Both the position numbers and the translations under genes were made by a program. Below, piece by piece: positions 1 to 9,348 of a stretch of DNA of 25,128 bases. Within the stretch, counting starts at the first letter, position 1. The number at the start of each line of letters is the position of its first letter. Below the pieces are notes generated by a model. The model was not told the DNA's origin, did not search any database, and worked only from the letters and a program-made list of their open reading frames with translations. The DNA comes from JAJRXG01 sp047634015 (lineage in GTDB: Bacteria > Bacteroidota > Bacteroidia > Chitinophagales > Saprospiraceae), in NCBI GenBank assembly GCA_047634015.1, contig JBLIDB010000048.1, positions 1 to 25,128 of the forward strand, written 5' to 3'.

Positions 1-1
1 G

Positions 2-106
2 AATATGCTGTTTAGAATTTTTTCCATCTATGGTTTTGACCCTAAGTTGATAAAAATAAATGAAGACTATCAAAAGATAATCAATTATGGAAGCATTGCT
101 GCCTAA
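2..106 (+). CDS. possible 3' end of a gene entering from the left (or short fragment)
   Basis: An open frame runs from the window edge to TAA at 104-106. From the ATG at 5 it reads MLFRIFSIYGFDPKLIKIN and ends ...YGSIAA. It may be the tail of a + strand gene starting outside the window, or a short 5' fragment of a broken gene. The GFDPK-type start vaguely recalls N-termini of some Bacteroidota glycosyltransferase or methyltransferase proteins, but this is too short to assign. A hairpin at 141-163 follows, as expected if this gene and the giant - strand gene converge here. Low confidence; an open frame of this length can occur by chance. Confidence 0.2.
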   Translation, partial: NMLFRIFSIYGFDPKLIKINEDYQKIINYGSIAA

Positions 107-140
107 TTTATTACCGAACCATTGATAGATGTTATGAGCC

Positions 141-163
141 TTTAATGGTACAAGTCCATTAAA
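141..163. terminator. hairpin between convergent genes (candidate terminator)
   Basis: A perfect 8-bp inverted repeat (TTTAATGG at 141-148, CCATTAAA at 156-163) has a 7-nt loop. It lies about 90 bases past the stop of the giant - strand gene and 35 bases past the stop at 106. Neither side has a clean U-tract, so it may be a processing or pausing hairpin instead of a classical intrinsic terminator. Nothing else is recognisable in 107-255. Confidence 0.35.
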
Positions 164-255
164 CTTTCTTGGTCTCCATAAAAACAATTGTCCTTCGGGC
201 TAAATTCGAAAAGCATCAATCAAACTAAGTACTGAATAGCATTTGCCCATCACCC

Positions 256-3200
256 TTACCTCAACACAGTCATGCGTTGAACATGCTGCAATCCTCCTGC
301 GCGAACTTTCATAATAAGTAATCCAGAGGCATCATTTATATCACTGGAAGATAAAGAGAAAGAATGCGTTCCTTGCGATAACAATCGGTTCATATTATAG
401 AGTGATCTTCCTTCAATAGTTAAGATCTCCACATCTACCTGAGTAGGCGCTTGTAATTCAATTGTATACGTTGCATAATCGTTCCATGGATTAGGACTGA
501 TAGGGCTTATATTTAGAATATCAATTTCTACGCTTTCTTGGTCACCTAAGAATATCTCCGACACACTTACTTCGCCATCTATCCACTCTGATGCAGCATC
601 TTTTACTAATTCTAATTTATCAGAAGTAGTACTGATGGAGAAAAGTACATCTCCAATATTTACAATTTTATCTGAAGGCTCGGACCAACTTATCGTCAAT
701 CCTCCATCATCTTGGCGTATATGTTCATCTTCTATGTCCAAGATTCCAGCATTCATCTGGAGGTCACTTTCGGAGTTGTTTAGAATGGACAATTGTATTC
801 CTGCGAGTCTGTCTTCAACTGTACTTACAAATAATACAGAACCATTCTTTCGGACAGTTTTGATCTTTATACCAGCATTTCTGGGTTTAGATTTTCCATT
901 TTTATTTATAGTATTACTACCATTTACATCTCCGATTTTAATAGCCATGAAGTCAGCATCCATAAGATCATTCGTAAGATCAGAAACAGAAAGTTTCTCT
1001 ACAAATGGAAATGGACTATACTCATTGACGAACACTTGATTGACATCTACAAATCTCCAAGATTTCTGGCCTCCTTTAAATTCCAATGTTCTTCCAAGCA
1101 GGACATTCCTCAATCCAACCAAATCCGCACTAGTTACTTTTCCATTATTATCTGTATCAGCAGCTATTAATTTATAAGGCGAATCTAAGAATGTCCACCC
1201 TAATAAATGGCGCTGAATAAGTACTATATCTGAAGTTGTAACTCCATCAGTAATATTATCATTTTTCAGCATCGATAACTCATAAGACACTCCCATGTCG
1301 AGATTAGCAAATGCATAGGTTCCATCTGCAGCAGTTCGCAAGGAGCGGATTCCTGTATCAGAGATGAGGCTCACGTTAACTCCTTCTACTTCTATAAATT
1401 CTTCCGTCGTAATTAGTCCTGCTATGGTAACAGTATCAATGTCAATGTCAGGATCGACAAGATCTGGGCAGACATTGGCACTGTTATCTCTTATCAATAA
1501 GAACATTTCACAACTATCTATATTTCCAGATTGATCGTGAGCGTATAAGGTTAAGAACCCTACTTCTTCAACTCCATCAGTAATATCCGCACAGGAATAT
1601 TCTCGTGTTGTAATAATAGCAGCTCTATCGAAAGACAATCTTACATCTTCTGTATTATTACAATTATCACTCAGTGTAGCATTCAATTCATCTACAGTCA
1701 ATGTCCTTTCTCCTTGTTCATTTAGAACTATAGTAGGCTGTAAAGGAGGACAGATTATTTCTGGCGGGCTGCAATCTAAAACACTAAAATATAGCGTATC
1801 CATTGTCGCATTATTACAATCATCGCGAGCGGTAAATATTACTTGATAGTCACCGGCGTCAAGAGTCGCACTTACAAGTCCAGAGTCTCCTGCTTTAATT
1901 GGCATTCCAGTATTGGCATTCCACAAACCATAAGTCCATATTATATCTTCTTCCGCAGTACACTGATCCTCATCAGTAGCAGCAGCCAGCAGCGCTATCG
2001 CTGTTGAACAACTATTGTCTTCTATACAAAAGTTTTCGGCATTAGGTAAAGTGATAACAGGTCCTAATTCACTATTCACTTTGATGATCTGAACACTCGT
2101 CCAGAATCCTGCTCCTGCATTATTATCATCTAGCTGACACCAGTCAACAATAGTCCATTCTCTTATTATTTTATAACATGCCTCGTCCACATTATAGAAG
2201 TATTGATCATCATGAGATGCATCTACACTTGCGCAACCCTTTGGTGTTAATATAGGTGAACCTGTAGTCTCTGGTTCTAAGGAGCCCATACATCCTTCGA
2301 GTGTAACATGACTTGGAAATTCTACATCCTCTAAGACGAAGGGATTCTCTTCATTCATAATAATGATCTGAACACATATAGCTTCAAACTCTCCTCTATC
2401 CGTAACTACCCACTGACGCTTGATATACCCCTCTCCACAAGAATTCAAAAATTCTTCATCGTTGCTTATCAATTCTAAACCATCACAATTATCCCTGTAT
2501 GTAGGCATTCCTGTCAGAGAAAAGTCTGTAAAGTCCTGCCCACAATTCAAGAAAACACTATCTGGACAAGTAATCTGTGGTTTGAATTTGTCTTGGACGA
2601 ATACATTCACCTTACATGTATTGGTATTACCGGCCCAGTCTTCCACTTGGAATTCTACGTAAAGTGTATCTCCTACTTCAGCGCAACAGAATTTCACCGT
2701 CTCTGCGAATTCTTCTCGCACATAGCAATCTCCATCTAATTTCCGAGCCATATATGAAGCTACACCACAATTATCAACACTAAGATCATCAAATGTTAGT
2801 GCTCTAACTTGAGCTTCTCCGTTTCCACTAACAGATATAGATGTATAGAAATTACAGACTGCAACAGGTACTTCTTTATCCTCTATAGTAAGCATTAGAG
2901 TATCTCTGGACATATTCCCGCAAGCATCCATCAATTCATAAATCACATCAAATGATGCTATTACTTCCATCATAAGAATTTCAGGAATAATCAGACTGGA
3001 GCCATTATCTTTTAGGATTCGATTGCCTTCGGGAGTTATGGTCTCATAATAAATATGCCATGATACATCCTCGTCGCAGTCTTGAAAAACAGGTTCAGGA
3101 AGCGCTATATTCAATTGTCCACAGATAAAGGCGTCACTCTCTATCGAGAAGTCCTCTAGTGGTTCCGTGAATTCCGGCGGCGATTTATCTTCTATTTGAA

Positions 3201-5148
3201 TGATCTGATCCAGGTATCTCACTTCATCGGTACACCAATCTAAAATAGACCATCTTCTTGCCAGTTTTATAGATCTTCCACATAGTGGAAATGGAGTGTC
3301 TTCATAAGACATTTTAAGATTACCACATGATCGAGCATCATGAATCGAGTCAATCGTAGGATATCCCGTTATAGATGGGAGCGGATAACCGTTCTCATCC
3401 ACTTCTGTAAAGTCACCAATACAGTCGGCCTCAAAACGATCAAAACGATCTATCAAATCTATATCTGCAGATCGCACATATATACGTTGTGTACAAGTAT
3501 CTGAATTTCCACTAGGATCCGTGAATGTCCATAATCGATCTATCACATGCTTAAATTCTCCTTGGCATTCATCAACAAGTTGATCGATATAAGATGCGGT
3601 AGAAATTTGACAAGTGTTGTCTGTGGTTACATCAAAAAATCCTGCGACATTTGTTTCTGTATAAAATGGATTTCCTTCCAAGCTTGGAAAATCTGGGCCT
3701 CCGCCATCTATAGTATCAGGCTGGAGATGATTGGGTTCGTAGCAATTTACAGTATCTGGAACACAAGTCACCTCAGCGATATACTTGTCTTCTACTGCTA
3801 TAGTACTCCAACATTTGTTGCTATATGATGGGTTCGTTATGGTAACTTGATAATTACCAGGTTCCTTAATTGTAATTTTTGTCCCTTGGTATATGACATT
3901 ATCTGGATCCGCCGTAAAAGCCGCTTGGATATCATAATTCAAATGACAATATGCGCCTCCTTGGAGTAAGTCATCCGCATCTATAAATACTTCGCAATCT
4001 CTATTCATAGAGATATTTAGGTTGTCATTACAGAAGAGGTTTGTTGTTTCTACAAAGACATCACTCTGTTCATATCGAACATCGAAGGAGCTACTCCAAA
4101 CCGTTATACCATCAATCAATATTTGAGTAATCATGGTAACAGTATCTCGATATGGACCCGCAGGAATATAGGATACAAGGTTTAAATTACAGTCCCTTCC
4201 TGACTGATTGATTCCTAACATCTCTGTTATATCCGTCTCATTTAAAAAACACTGCCCTTCAACTAATACGCCAAAATCCTGCGCAAATCTTGGCCCTTCG
4301 GCAGAACTAACGGAGATCGTTGCTCCATCTAATAAAGGATATTCATCTAATTTGATAGACTGAATCAAATGATCTCCATACCCAAAAGAACCAGATTGTG
4401 ATATTGTAAAACGGTCTGGAGAAGCATCATTCATATTATATCCCAACCTTGCTAATACATCCTCTATCGTGACTTTACAAGTAGATAATCCAATGTCGAA
4501 ATCCATGTTTCCGCCGAAAGTCTCTACTTGAGGCGTAAATAGAATCTTGATATCTTGGTAATAGTTTATGCTATTACACTCAACACGGTCTATATACGCT
4601 GTATCACCTATGGTGAAGTTGGTAACTCTTGAATTACCTTGATAAAAATGAATCTGAGATCTTATGACATCGTTATCAACCACTCCCAATTGATCCAAAA
4701 TCATCTCTTTGGTAGCATTGGTTTCTCCAGCGGCTAAAGGAAACTCTATGAAATCATTTATTAATTGACTTCCAGGTCCAGTCGGTATATAACTGGTTAA
4801 TGGAGTTGGCAATATTTTTAAGTAAAAAGTAGAAACAATCTTATTTGTTGCTTGATCAAAAATATTGACCATTTTATCATCCTTGACGACATATGGGCCT
4901 GTTGGGAAAACCATGGCATTTACACAGTTTTCAATACCCAATTCGCCTAAGAACTCTACGGAGCTTATCTCACAGTCCCCAAGATTACTGTAGATCACTA
5001 ATGTATCCGGCACAGTCAAAGTATCCAAAGGACAGATCTGCCCTTTGACTCCAAATGATGTCAAACACAATAGCAGTAGCATCCAGACGGATGAGTATTT
5101 CCGACCAATACTTGAAATTGTATCACCTATGTGGATAGGTTTTAGCAT
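256..5148 (-). CDS. giant T9SS-exported surface protein with HYR-like repeats and dockerin-like module
   Basis: About 1630 residues. The ATG at 5148 gives MLKPIHIG followed by a hydrophobic signal peptide (VWMLLLLCLTSFG) ending near VKGQ. A GTG at 5154, two codons upstream, is the longer alternative; the duplicated copy of this region at 6480-6550 has TAA between the two codons, which favours the ATG. The middle holds HYR/Ig-like repeats with recurring 'DKxxPxxxCP' and 'DNC' signatures and many cysteines (roughly residues 550-1220). Then comes a carboxypeptidase-regulatory/SdrD-like beta domain (about 1235-1295), then a dockerin-like pair of Ca-binding loops around 1298-1352 (DGVTTSDIVLIQRHLLG and ADTDNNGKVTSADLVGLR). 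The last ~80 residues begin ISPNP and form a T9SS type A sorting domain. Expected route: Sec export, then T9SS secretion or attachment to the cell surface. It is probably adhesive or structural; the substrate is unknown. It is divergent from the DUF3667 gene and probably monocistronic. Confidence 0.85.
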   Translation of the reverse strand: MLKPIHIGDTISSIGRKYSSVWMLLLLCLTSFGVKGQICPLDTLTVPDTLVIYSNLGDCEISSVEFLGELGIENCVNAMVFPTGPYVVKDDKMVNIFDQATNKIVSTFYLKILPTPLTSYIPTGPGSQLINDFIEFPLAAGETNATKEMILDQLGVVDNDVIRSQIHFYQGNSRVTNFTIGDTAYIDRVECNSINYYQDIKILFTPQVETFGGNMDFDIGLSTCKVTIEDVLARLGYNMNDASPDRFTISQSGSFGYGDHLIQSIKLDEYPLLDGATISVSSAEGPRFAQDFGVLVEGQCFLNETDITEMLGINQSGRDCNLNLVSYIPAGPYRDTVTMITQILIDGITVWSSSFDVRYEQSDVFVETTNLFCNDNLNISMNRDCEVFIDADDLLQGGAYCHLNYDIQAAFTADPDNVIYQGTKITIKEPGNYQVTITNPSYSNKCWSTIAVEDKYIAEVTCVPDTVNCYEPNHLQPDTIDGGGPDFPSLEGNPFYTETNVAGFFDVTTDNTCQISTASYIDQLVDECQGEFKHVIDRLWTFTDPSGNSDTCTQRIYVRSADIDLIDRFDRFEADCIGDFTEVDENGYPLPSITGYPTIDSIHDARSCGNLKMSYEDTPFPLCGRSIKLARRWSILDWCTDEVRYLDQIIQIEDKSPPEFTEPLEDFSIESDAFICGQLNIALPEPVFQDCDEDVSWHIYYETITPEGNRILKDNGSSLIIPEILMMEVIASFDVIYELMDACGNMSRDTLMLTIEDKEVPVAVCNFYTSISVSGNGEAQVRALTFDDLSVDNCGVASYMARKLDGDCYVREEFAETVKFCCAEVGDTLYVEFQVEDWAGNTNTCKVNVFVQDKFKPQITCPDSVFLNCGQDFTDFSLTGMPTYRDNCDGLELISNDEEFLNSCGEGYIKRQWVVTDRGEFEAICVQIIIMNEENPFVLEDVEFPSHVTLEGCMGSLEPETTGSPILTPKGCASVDASHDDQYFYNVDEACYKIIREWTIVDWCQLDDNNAGAGFWTSVQIIKVNSELGPVITLPNAENFCIEDNSCSTAIALLAAATDEDQCTAEEDIIWTYGLWNANTGMPIKAGDSGLVSATLDAGDYQVIFTARDDCNNATMDTLYFSVLDCSPPEIICPPLQPTIVLNEQGERTLTVDELNATLSDNCNNTEDVRLSFDRAAIITTREYSCADITDGVEEVGFLTLYAHDQSGNIDSCEMFLLIRDNSANVCPDLVDPDIDIDTVTIAGLITTEEFIEVEGVNVSLISDTGIRSLRTAADGTYAFANLDMGVSYELSMLKNDNITDGVTTSDIVLIQRHLLGWTFLDSPYKLIAADTDNNGKVTSADLVGLRNVLLGRTLEFKGGQKSWRFVDVNQVFVNEYSPFPFVEKLSVSDLTNDLMDADFMAIKIGDVNGSNTINKNGKSKPRNAGIKIKTVRKNGSVLFVSTVEDRLAGIQLSILNNSESDLQMNAGILDIEDEHIRQDDGGLTISWSEPSDKIVNIGDVLFSISTTSDKLELVKDAASEWIDGEVSVSEIFLGDQESVEIDILNISPISPNPWNDYATYTIELQAPTQVDVEILTIEGRSLYNMNRLLSQGTHSFSLSSSDINDASGLLIMKVRAGGLQHVQRMTVLR

Positions 5149-6487
5149 TCGCACGTATTAGAGTTTTTAACCATGCGAATACTAAACCAAAATTCGTACC
5201 ACTTTCATTTATTCTATACATATGGTATAAATATCATGTGAGGTTCAAAATAACCGTTTAGACACTTTAGTCTATATATGTCGGGGAGAATGCCTGAAAC
5301 TGCAGGATGTGATGAGCTATTTGTAGTTTCGCTTTAGATCGAGTAGATGCATGAAAAGCCCATTATTATTTTCTTGGCTCAGAAAGAAAGCTGGTTGGAC
5401 AGATAAGAATGTCCGTCACAGCCCGATGGAGCATTGTCTAAATTGTAAAGCAGATCTGCAATTAGACGATCATTACTGCAGGAGTTGTGGACAGAAGATT
5501 CATGAATCTAAACTTACATTCTGGTCTCTTATATCTGAATTTTTTGCTGGAATCTTTAATCTTGAAAATGGTTTCTATAGTTCAATGAGTCGGATATTCT
5601 TTCCAAGTTATCTCAGTAGAGAATTTATCCAAGGACGACGCAAACGTTATCTTAATCCCATTCGATTCTTTGTTGTGACCCTGCTGATTCATCTAGCTGT
5701 TATCAATTTACTCCTTGATACAGATGACATAGGACAAATTGCCAATAACGCACTAGAAGAAATAGGAAAAGCTGAAATATATGATTCATTCTTAGCTCAG
5801 AAAGATAGTCTAACCAGATTTGGATTGGAAGTATCAGAATTGGATTCTTTAGAAGAAGTGCTCTTCAAAGGAATTACCCCCAGTGATCGAGATACATTTT
5901 TATCACACCTAAATGTTGGATTTACAAATACAGGCAAATATGCTTTTCTTAAAAAAGACATCTATGAGGTCCCTATAGACTCACTCCTGACTACGTATGA
6001 GGTAAATACCTTTAAGGATCGACTTGTTGTAACACAGATGGTAAGGTCTATTAGAGATCTGCCAGGAGTATTACGGTTCATGATAGGGAATATCGTTTGG
6101 GGCGTAATCGTATCTATTTTGATTCTTGCATTACTGATGAAATTGCTCTACATAAGACGGAAGTCATTTTATGTAGAGCATATCATAGTCTTATGCCACA
6201 TCCATGCATTTGCATTTTTAATAGCATCCATAGGATTTCTTTGTTCTGGTTTAAACTTTAATGATGTTGAAGGAACTGGATTTGACTTTTCATTTTCTTC
6301 TTATATACCTATATCAATTGCATACACGCTCATATCTATCTACTTTCTTCTTACCCTCAAGAAGTATTATAGTCAAGGATGGTTCAAGAGTACGATTAAG
6401 TTTTTGATCATTGTTTTTGCTTATATAATGATCATATCTTTTGTAGTTATTATCTTACTCTTTACAAGTTTGGTTTTTTTTAAATAA
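5091..6487. repeat. tandem duplication, unit 1
   Basis: Left unit of a ~1.39 kb direct tandem duplication. It contains the first codons and upstream region of the giant - strand gene, the intergenic region, and the first DUF3667 gene. Start-to-start and stop-to-stop distances of the two DUF3667 genes are both exactly 1394 bases. Similarity at the left edge begins near the ATGAG at 5091. Confidence 0.85.
5351..6487 (+). CDS. DUF3667 family membrane protein, copy 1
   Basis: 378 residues. The N-terminus carries a four-cysteine zinc ribbon (C29-x2-C32, C43-x2-C46). Next is the DUF3667 core: FFAGIFNLENGF, the 'YLSREFIQGRRKRYLNP' block at about 87-103, and a first membrane helix at about 104-121. 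A soluble stretch of about 120 residues follows, then three or four membrane helices (about 246-267, 277-300, 320-336, 350-376). The family is common in Bacteroidota and has no established function. The start is the ATG after AGATGC; no Shine-Dalgarno is seen. The leader block GCTATTTGTAG about 35 bases upstream is conserved in copy 2, so it may be part of the promoter. It is about 84% identical to the next gene by hand count. Confidence 0.85.
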   Translation: MKSPLLFSWLRKKAGWTDKNVRHSPMEHCLNCKADLQLDDHYCRSCGQKIHESKLTFWSLISEFFAGIFNLENGFYSSMSRIFFPSYLSREFIQGRRKRYLNPIRFFVVTLLIHLAVINLLLDTDDIGQIANNALEEIGKAEIYDSFLAQKDSLTRFGLEVSELDSLEEVLFKGITPSDRDTFLSHLNVGFTNTGKYAFLKKDIYEVPIDSLLTTYEVNTFKDRLVVTQMVRSIRDLPGVLRFMIGNIVWGVIVSILILALLMKLLYIRRKSFYVEHIIVLCHIHAFAFLIASIGFLCSGLNFNDVEGTGFDFSFSSYIPISIAYTLISIYFLLTLKKYYSQGWFKSTIKFLIIVFAYIMIISFVVIILLFTSLVFFK

Positions 6488-6542
6488 ACGAGTGCTTCCG
6501 ACCAATACTTGAAATTGTATCCATTATATATGGTTTTAGCAT
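6480..6542 (-). pseudogene. duplicated 5' end of the giant T9SS protein gene (20-codon remnant)
   Basis: The reverse strand reads ATG at 6542, then MLKPYIMDTISSIGRKHS, then TAA at 6480-6482. The real gene starts MLKPIHIGDTISSIGRKYS. The two differ by one in-frame codon deletion and a few substitutions. This is the piece of the giant gene carried along by the tandem duplication; it stops before the hydrophobic part of the signal peptide. The upstream region (6543-6620) is also recognisably copied, so a copy of the giant gene's promoter may point into the 3' end of DUF3667 copy 1. Translation is not expected to yield a functional product. Confidence 0.75.
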
Positions 6543-7881
6543 TTACACGTATAATGTTTTTTAATCATGCGAATGTCAAACCAAAAGTCCTACCTTTTTC
6601 ATTTATTCTACACATAAACTTAAAATACCATATGTAGGAATAATAAGCGAGTAAGTGAATTAGTCTATTATACTCAAACCAAAGAAGACTAAACTTCTGG
6701 ATATGAACTGCTATTTGTAGCTTCGTTCTATAGCGAATAGGTTAATGAAAAGCCCCCTATTATTTTCCTGGCTCAGAAAGAAAGCTGGTTGGACGGATAA
6801 AAATGTCCGACATAGCCCAATGGTGCAATGCCTAAATTGTAAGGCAAATCTCCTATTAGATGATCATTACTGTAGGAATTGTGGACAGAAGATTCATGAG
6901 TCTAAACTTACATTCTGGTCTCTTATATCTGAATTTTTTGCGGGAATCTTCAATCTTGAGAATGGCTTCTATCGCTCAATGAGTCGGATATTTTTTCCCA
7001 GTTATCTCAGCAGAGAGTTCATCCAAGGCCGCCGCAAGCGATATCTCAATCCAATACGATTTTTTGTAGTGACCTTATTGATCCATTTGGCAGTGATCAA
7101 TTTTCTTATTGATACGGATGACATTGGACAATTTGCCAAAGACGCGTTGGAAGAAATAGGAAAGGCGGAATTATATGATTCATTCTTAGCTCAAAAGGAT
7201 AGTCTAACCAGATTTGGATTGGAAGTATCAGAATTGGAATCCTTAGAAGAAGTGCTCTTCAAAGGAATCACGCCCAGTGAACGAGATACATTTTTAGAAC
7301 ACTTTAATATTGGAATTGGAAACACAGGAAATTATCCTATTCTCAAAAAGGATATCTATGAAATGCCTATCGAAACACTGCTTACGCATTATGAGGTAAA
7401 TACCTTTGTAGATCGACTTGTTGTAACGCAGGTGGTAAGGACTATTAGGGATTTACCGGGAGTAATACGCTTCATGATAGGGAATGTCGTTTGGGGCGTA
7501 ATCGTATCTATTCTGATTCTTGCATTACTGATGAAATTGCTCTACATAAGGCGGAAGTTATTTTATGTGGAGCACATCATAGTCTTATGTCACATCCATG
7601 CATTTTCATTTTTGGTAGCATCCATTGGGTTTCTTTGTTCTGGTTTCGATTTTACTAACGGTGGAGGAACTGAATATAGTTATACGTTTTCTTCTTATAC
7701 GCCTATCGCAATAGCGTACACGTTAATAACAATCTATTTCTTTTTAACCCTCAAGAAATACTATAAACAAGGGTTGTTCAAAAGTATTGTCAAGTTTTTG
7801 ATCATTACCTTTTCATATATCATGATCATATCCTTGGTAGTAACTAGTATACTATTTATAAGTTTGGTCTTTTTTAAATAA
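6488..7881. repeat. tandem duplication, unit 2
   Basis: Right unit of the duplication. It starts right after the first DUF3667 stop with ACGAGTG..TTCCGACC, which matches the signal-peptide region of the giant gene at 5091-5106. It carries a diverged copy of the intergenic region and the second DUF3667 gene. An ATGAG follows the second copy at 7882, so ATGAG-like microhomology marks the ends. Confidence 0.85.
6745..7881 (+). CDS. DUF3667 family membrane protein, copy 2
   Basis: 378 residues, the same length as copy 1 with no indels. The zinc-ribbon cysteines, the GRRKRYLNP block and the membrane helices are all kept, so this copy looks intact. Of about 60 substitutions counted by hand, most fall in the soluble segment near residues 120-135 and 180-215, the loop near 300-323, and the last helix. 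The first 115 residues are nearly identical. The stop is 13 bases before gatB, so this copy probably occupies the ancestral position upstream of gatB and may share its transcript. Confidence 0.85.
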   Translation: MKSPLLFSWLRKKAGWTDKNVRHSPMVQCLNCKANLLLDDHYCRNCGQKIHESKLTFWSLISEFFAGIFNLENGFYRSMSRIFFPSYLSREFIQGRRKRYLNPIRFFVVTLLIHLAVINFLIDTDDIGQFAKDALEEIGKAELYDSFLAQKDSLTRFGLEVSELESLEEVLFKGITPSERDTFLEHFNIGIGNTGNYPILKKDIYEMPIETLLTHYEVNTFVDRLVVTQVVRTIRDLPGVIRFMIGNVVWGVIVSILILALLMKLLYIRRKLFYVEHIIVLCHIHAFSFLVASIGFLCSGFDFTNGGGTEYSYTFSSYTPIAIAYTLITIYFFLTLKKYYKQGLFKSIVKFLIITFSYIMIISLVVTSILFISLVFFK

Positions 7882-7894
7882 ATGAGGATCGCCG

Positions 7895-9325
7895 ATGAAG
7901 TACGATACGGTTGTGGGATTAGAAGTGCACATACAAATGAACACCCTTTCCAAAGCCTTTTGTGGAGATGGGAATAGTTTTGGCGAAAGCCCAAATACTA
8001 ATATTTCGGCTATATCTCTTGCGCATCCTGGGACATTACCGGTGGCAAACACGGTTCATGTAGATAAAGCAATCCAACTCGGATTAGCGCTTGGCAGTAA
8101 GATTAATAAATTCAATTTCTTTGATCGCAAGCATTACTTTTATCCCGATCTTCCGAAGGGTTATCAAATCACTCAGGATAATGAACCCATCTGCCTAAAG
8201 GGAAGCATGGAGATTGAAGTGAATGGAGAGATTAAAATTGTTGAGATTCATCACATCCATATGGAAGAGGATGCAGGCAAGAATATACATGATCAACATG
8301 ATTCGTTATCACTTCTTGATGTAAATAGAGCGGGAACACCTTTACTTGAGTTAGTCACAGAACCTTGTCTATCTTCTGGTGAAGAAGTATTCGCATTTAT
8401 GGCGGAATTACAAAAACTACTTCGATACATAGATGTCTCTGATGCGGATATGGAAAAGGGAAGTATGCGCTGTGACTGCAATGTCTCTATTAAACCTGAG
8501 GGAAGTACCACATTAGGGGAACGCTGCGAGATTAAAAACCTTAACTCGAAAAGGTATGCCCGTGAAGCGGTCAAGGCCGAATATAACCGTCAGGTAGCAC
8601 TTGTCAAATCAGGCGGAACGGTCATAAATCGTACCATGCAATTCGATAAAGAAAACCAGCTTACTCTGCCCATGAGAGACAAGGAAGGAGTGGCTGATTA
8701 TCGCTATTTACCAGATCCCGATCTACCTCCTATCGTTATCTCTTATGATCATCTTGCTAAGATTCAAAATGAAATGCCAGAGCTTCCTTGGCTCGTAAAA
8801 AAGAGATTGATAGCAGAGGTTGGTCTCAATGAAGATTACGCTGATCAACTTACACAATCCCCTAGAATCGTAGCGCTTTTTAACCGCATTGAAAATGAAG
8901 TTGGAAACACAAAGCAAGTGGCTAATTTTATCGTAAACCAATGGTTGCCTATCTTTGGAAAGGAAATCAAAGGCTTACAGATCGGCGAAGAAAAGATGAT
9001 CAGCTACCTGAATTTAATAAAGGAAGGCACGATAAGTGCATCAATCGCCACGCAACAATTGTGGCCTGCGATGCTAGAAGATACAAATGCTGAACCTCAA
9101 ACTCTTGCCGAAAAACTCGGTATCGTCATCCAGGCAGATGATTCTGGATTAGAAACTACGATTAGAACCGTTCTTGAAGAAAACCCAGACCAGGTCAAAC
9201 AGTATAAATCAGGAAAGAAGGCACTCTTTGGTTTCTTTATTGGTGCTGTGATGCGGGTTTCAGGAGGAAGTGTAGATCCTAAAGCATTAAAAGCAAAACT
9301 TACAGAGATACTTAGTGAAGCATAA
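7895..9325 (+). CDS. gatB: aspartyl/glutamyl-tRNA(Asn/Gln) amidotransferase subunit B
   Basis: 476 residues, the usual family length. GatB binds misacylated Glu-tRNA(Gln) or Asp-tRNA(Asn) and carries out the kinase and transamidation steps using ammonia from GatA. Visible signatures: VGLEVHIQ at 8-15; the YPDLPKGYQITQ block; HMEEDAGK; DVNRAGTPLLELVTEP; MEKGSMRCDCNVS; YRYLPDPDLPP; and the C-terminal helical tRNA-binding (YqeY-like) domain ending near FFIGAVMRVSGG. gatA and gatC are not in the window, which is common because gat genes are often scattered. The ATG at 7895 follows GAGGATCGCCG, a possible weak ribosome-binding site. The next gene starts 23 bases downstream. Confidence 0.97.
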   Translation: MKYDTVVGLEVHIQMNTLSKAFCGDGNSFGESPNTNISAISLAHPGTLPVANTVHVDKAIQLGLALGSKINKFNFFDRKHYFYPDLPKGYQITQDNEPICLKGSMEIEVNGEIKIVEIHHIHMEEDAGKNIHDQHDSLSLLDVNRAGTPLLELVTEPCLSSGEEVFAFMAELQKLLRYIDVSDADMEKGSMRCDCNVSIKPEGSTTLGERCEIKNLNSKRYAREAVKAEYNRQVALVKSGGTVINRTMQFDKENQLTLPMRDKEGVADYRYLPDPDLPPIVISYDHLAKIQNEMPELPWLVKKRLIAEVGLNEDYADQLTQSPRIVALFNRIENEVGNTKQVANFIVNQWLPIFGKEIKGLQIGEEKMISYLNLIKEGTISASIATQQLWPAMLEDTNAEPQTLAEKLGIVIQADDSGLETTIRTVLEENPDQVKQYKSGKKALFGFFIGAVMRVSGGSVDPKALKAKLTEILSEA

Positions 9326-9348
9326 ATTCAAAAGACAAATAGCCTACT

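Noticed and set aside
635..1039. Open frame on the + strand inside the giant - strand gene (also 2420-2662 and 3547-3828)
   Set aside because: They lie wholly within the giant gene on the opposite strand and show no recognisable domain; the - strand frame has clear domains throughout.
5351..7881. DUF3667 pair as a toxin-antitoxin or defence system
   Set aside because: The two genes are near-identical paralogues from a tandem duplication, with no nuclease, NTPase or other effector domain nearby.
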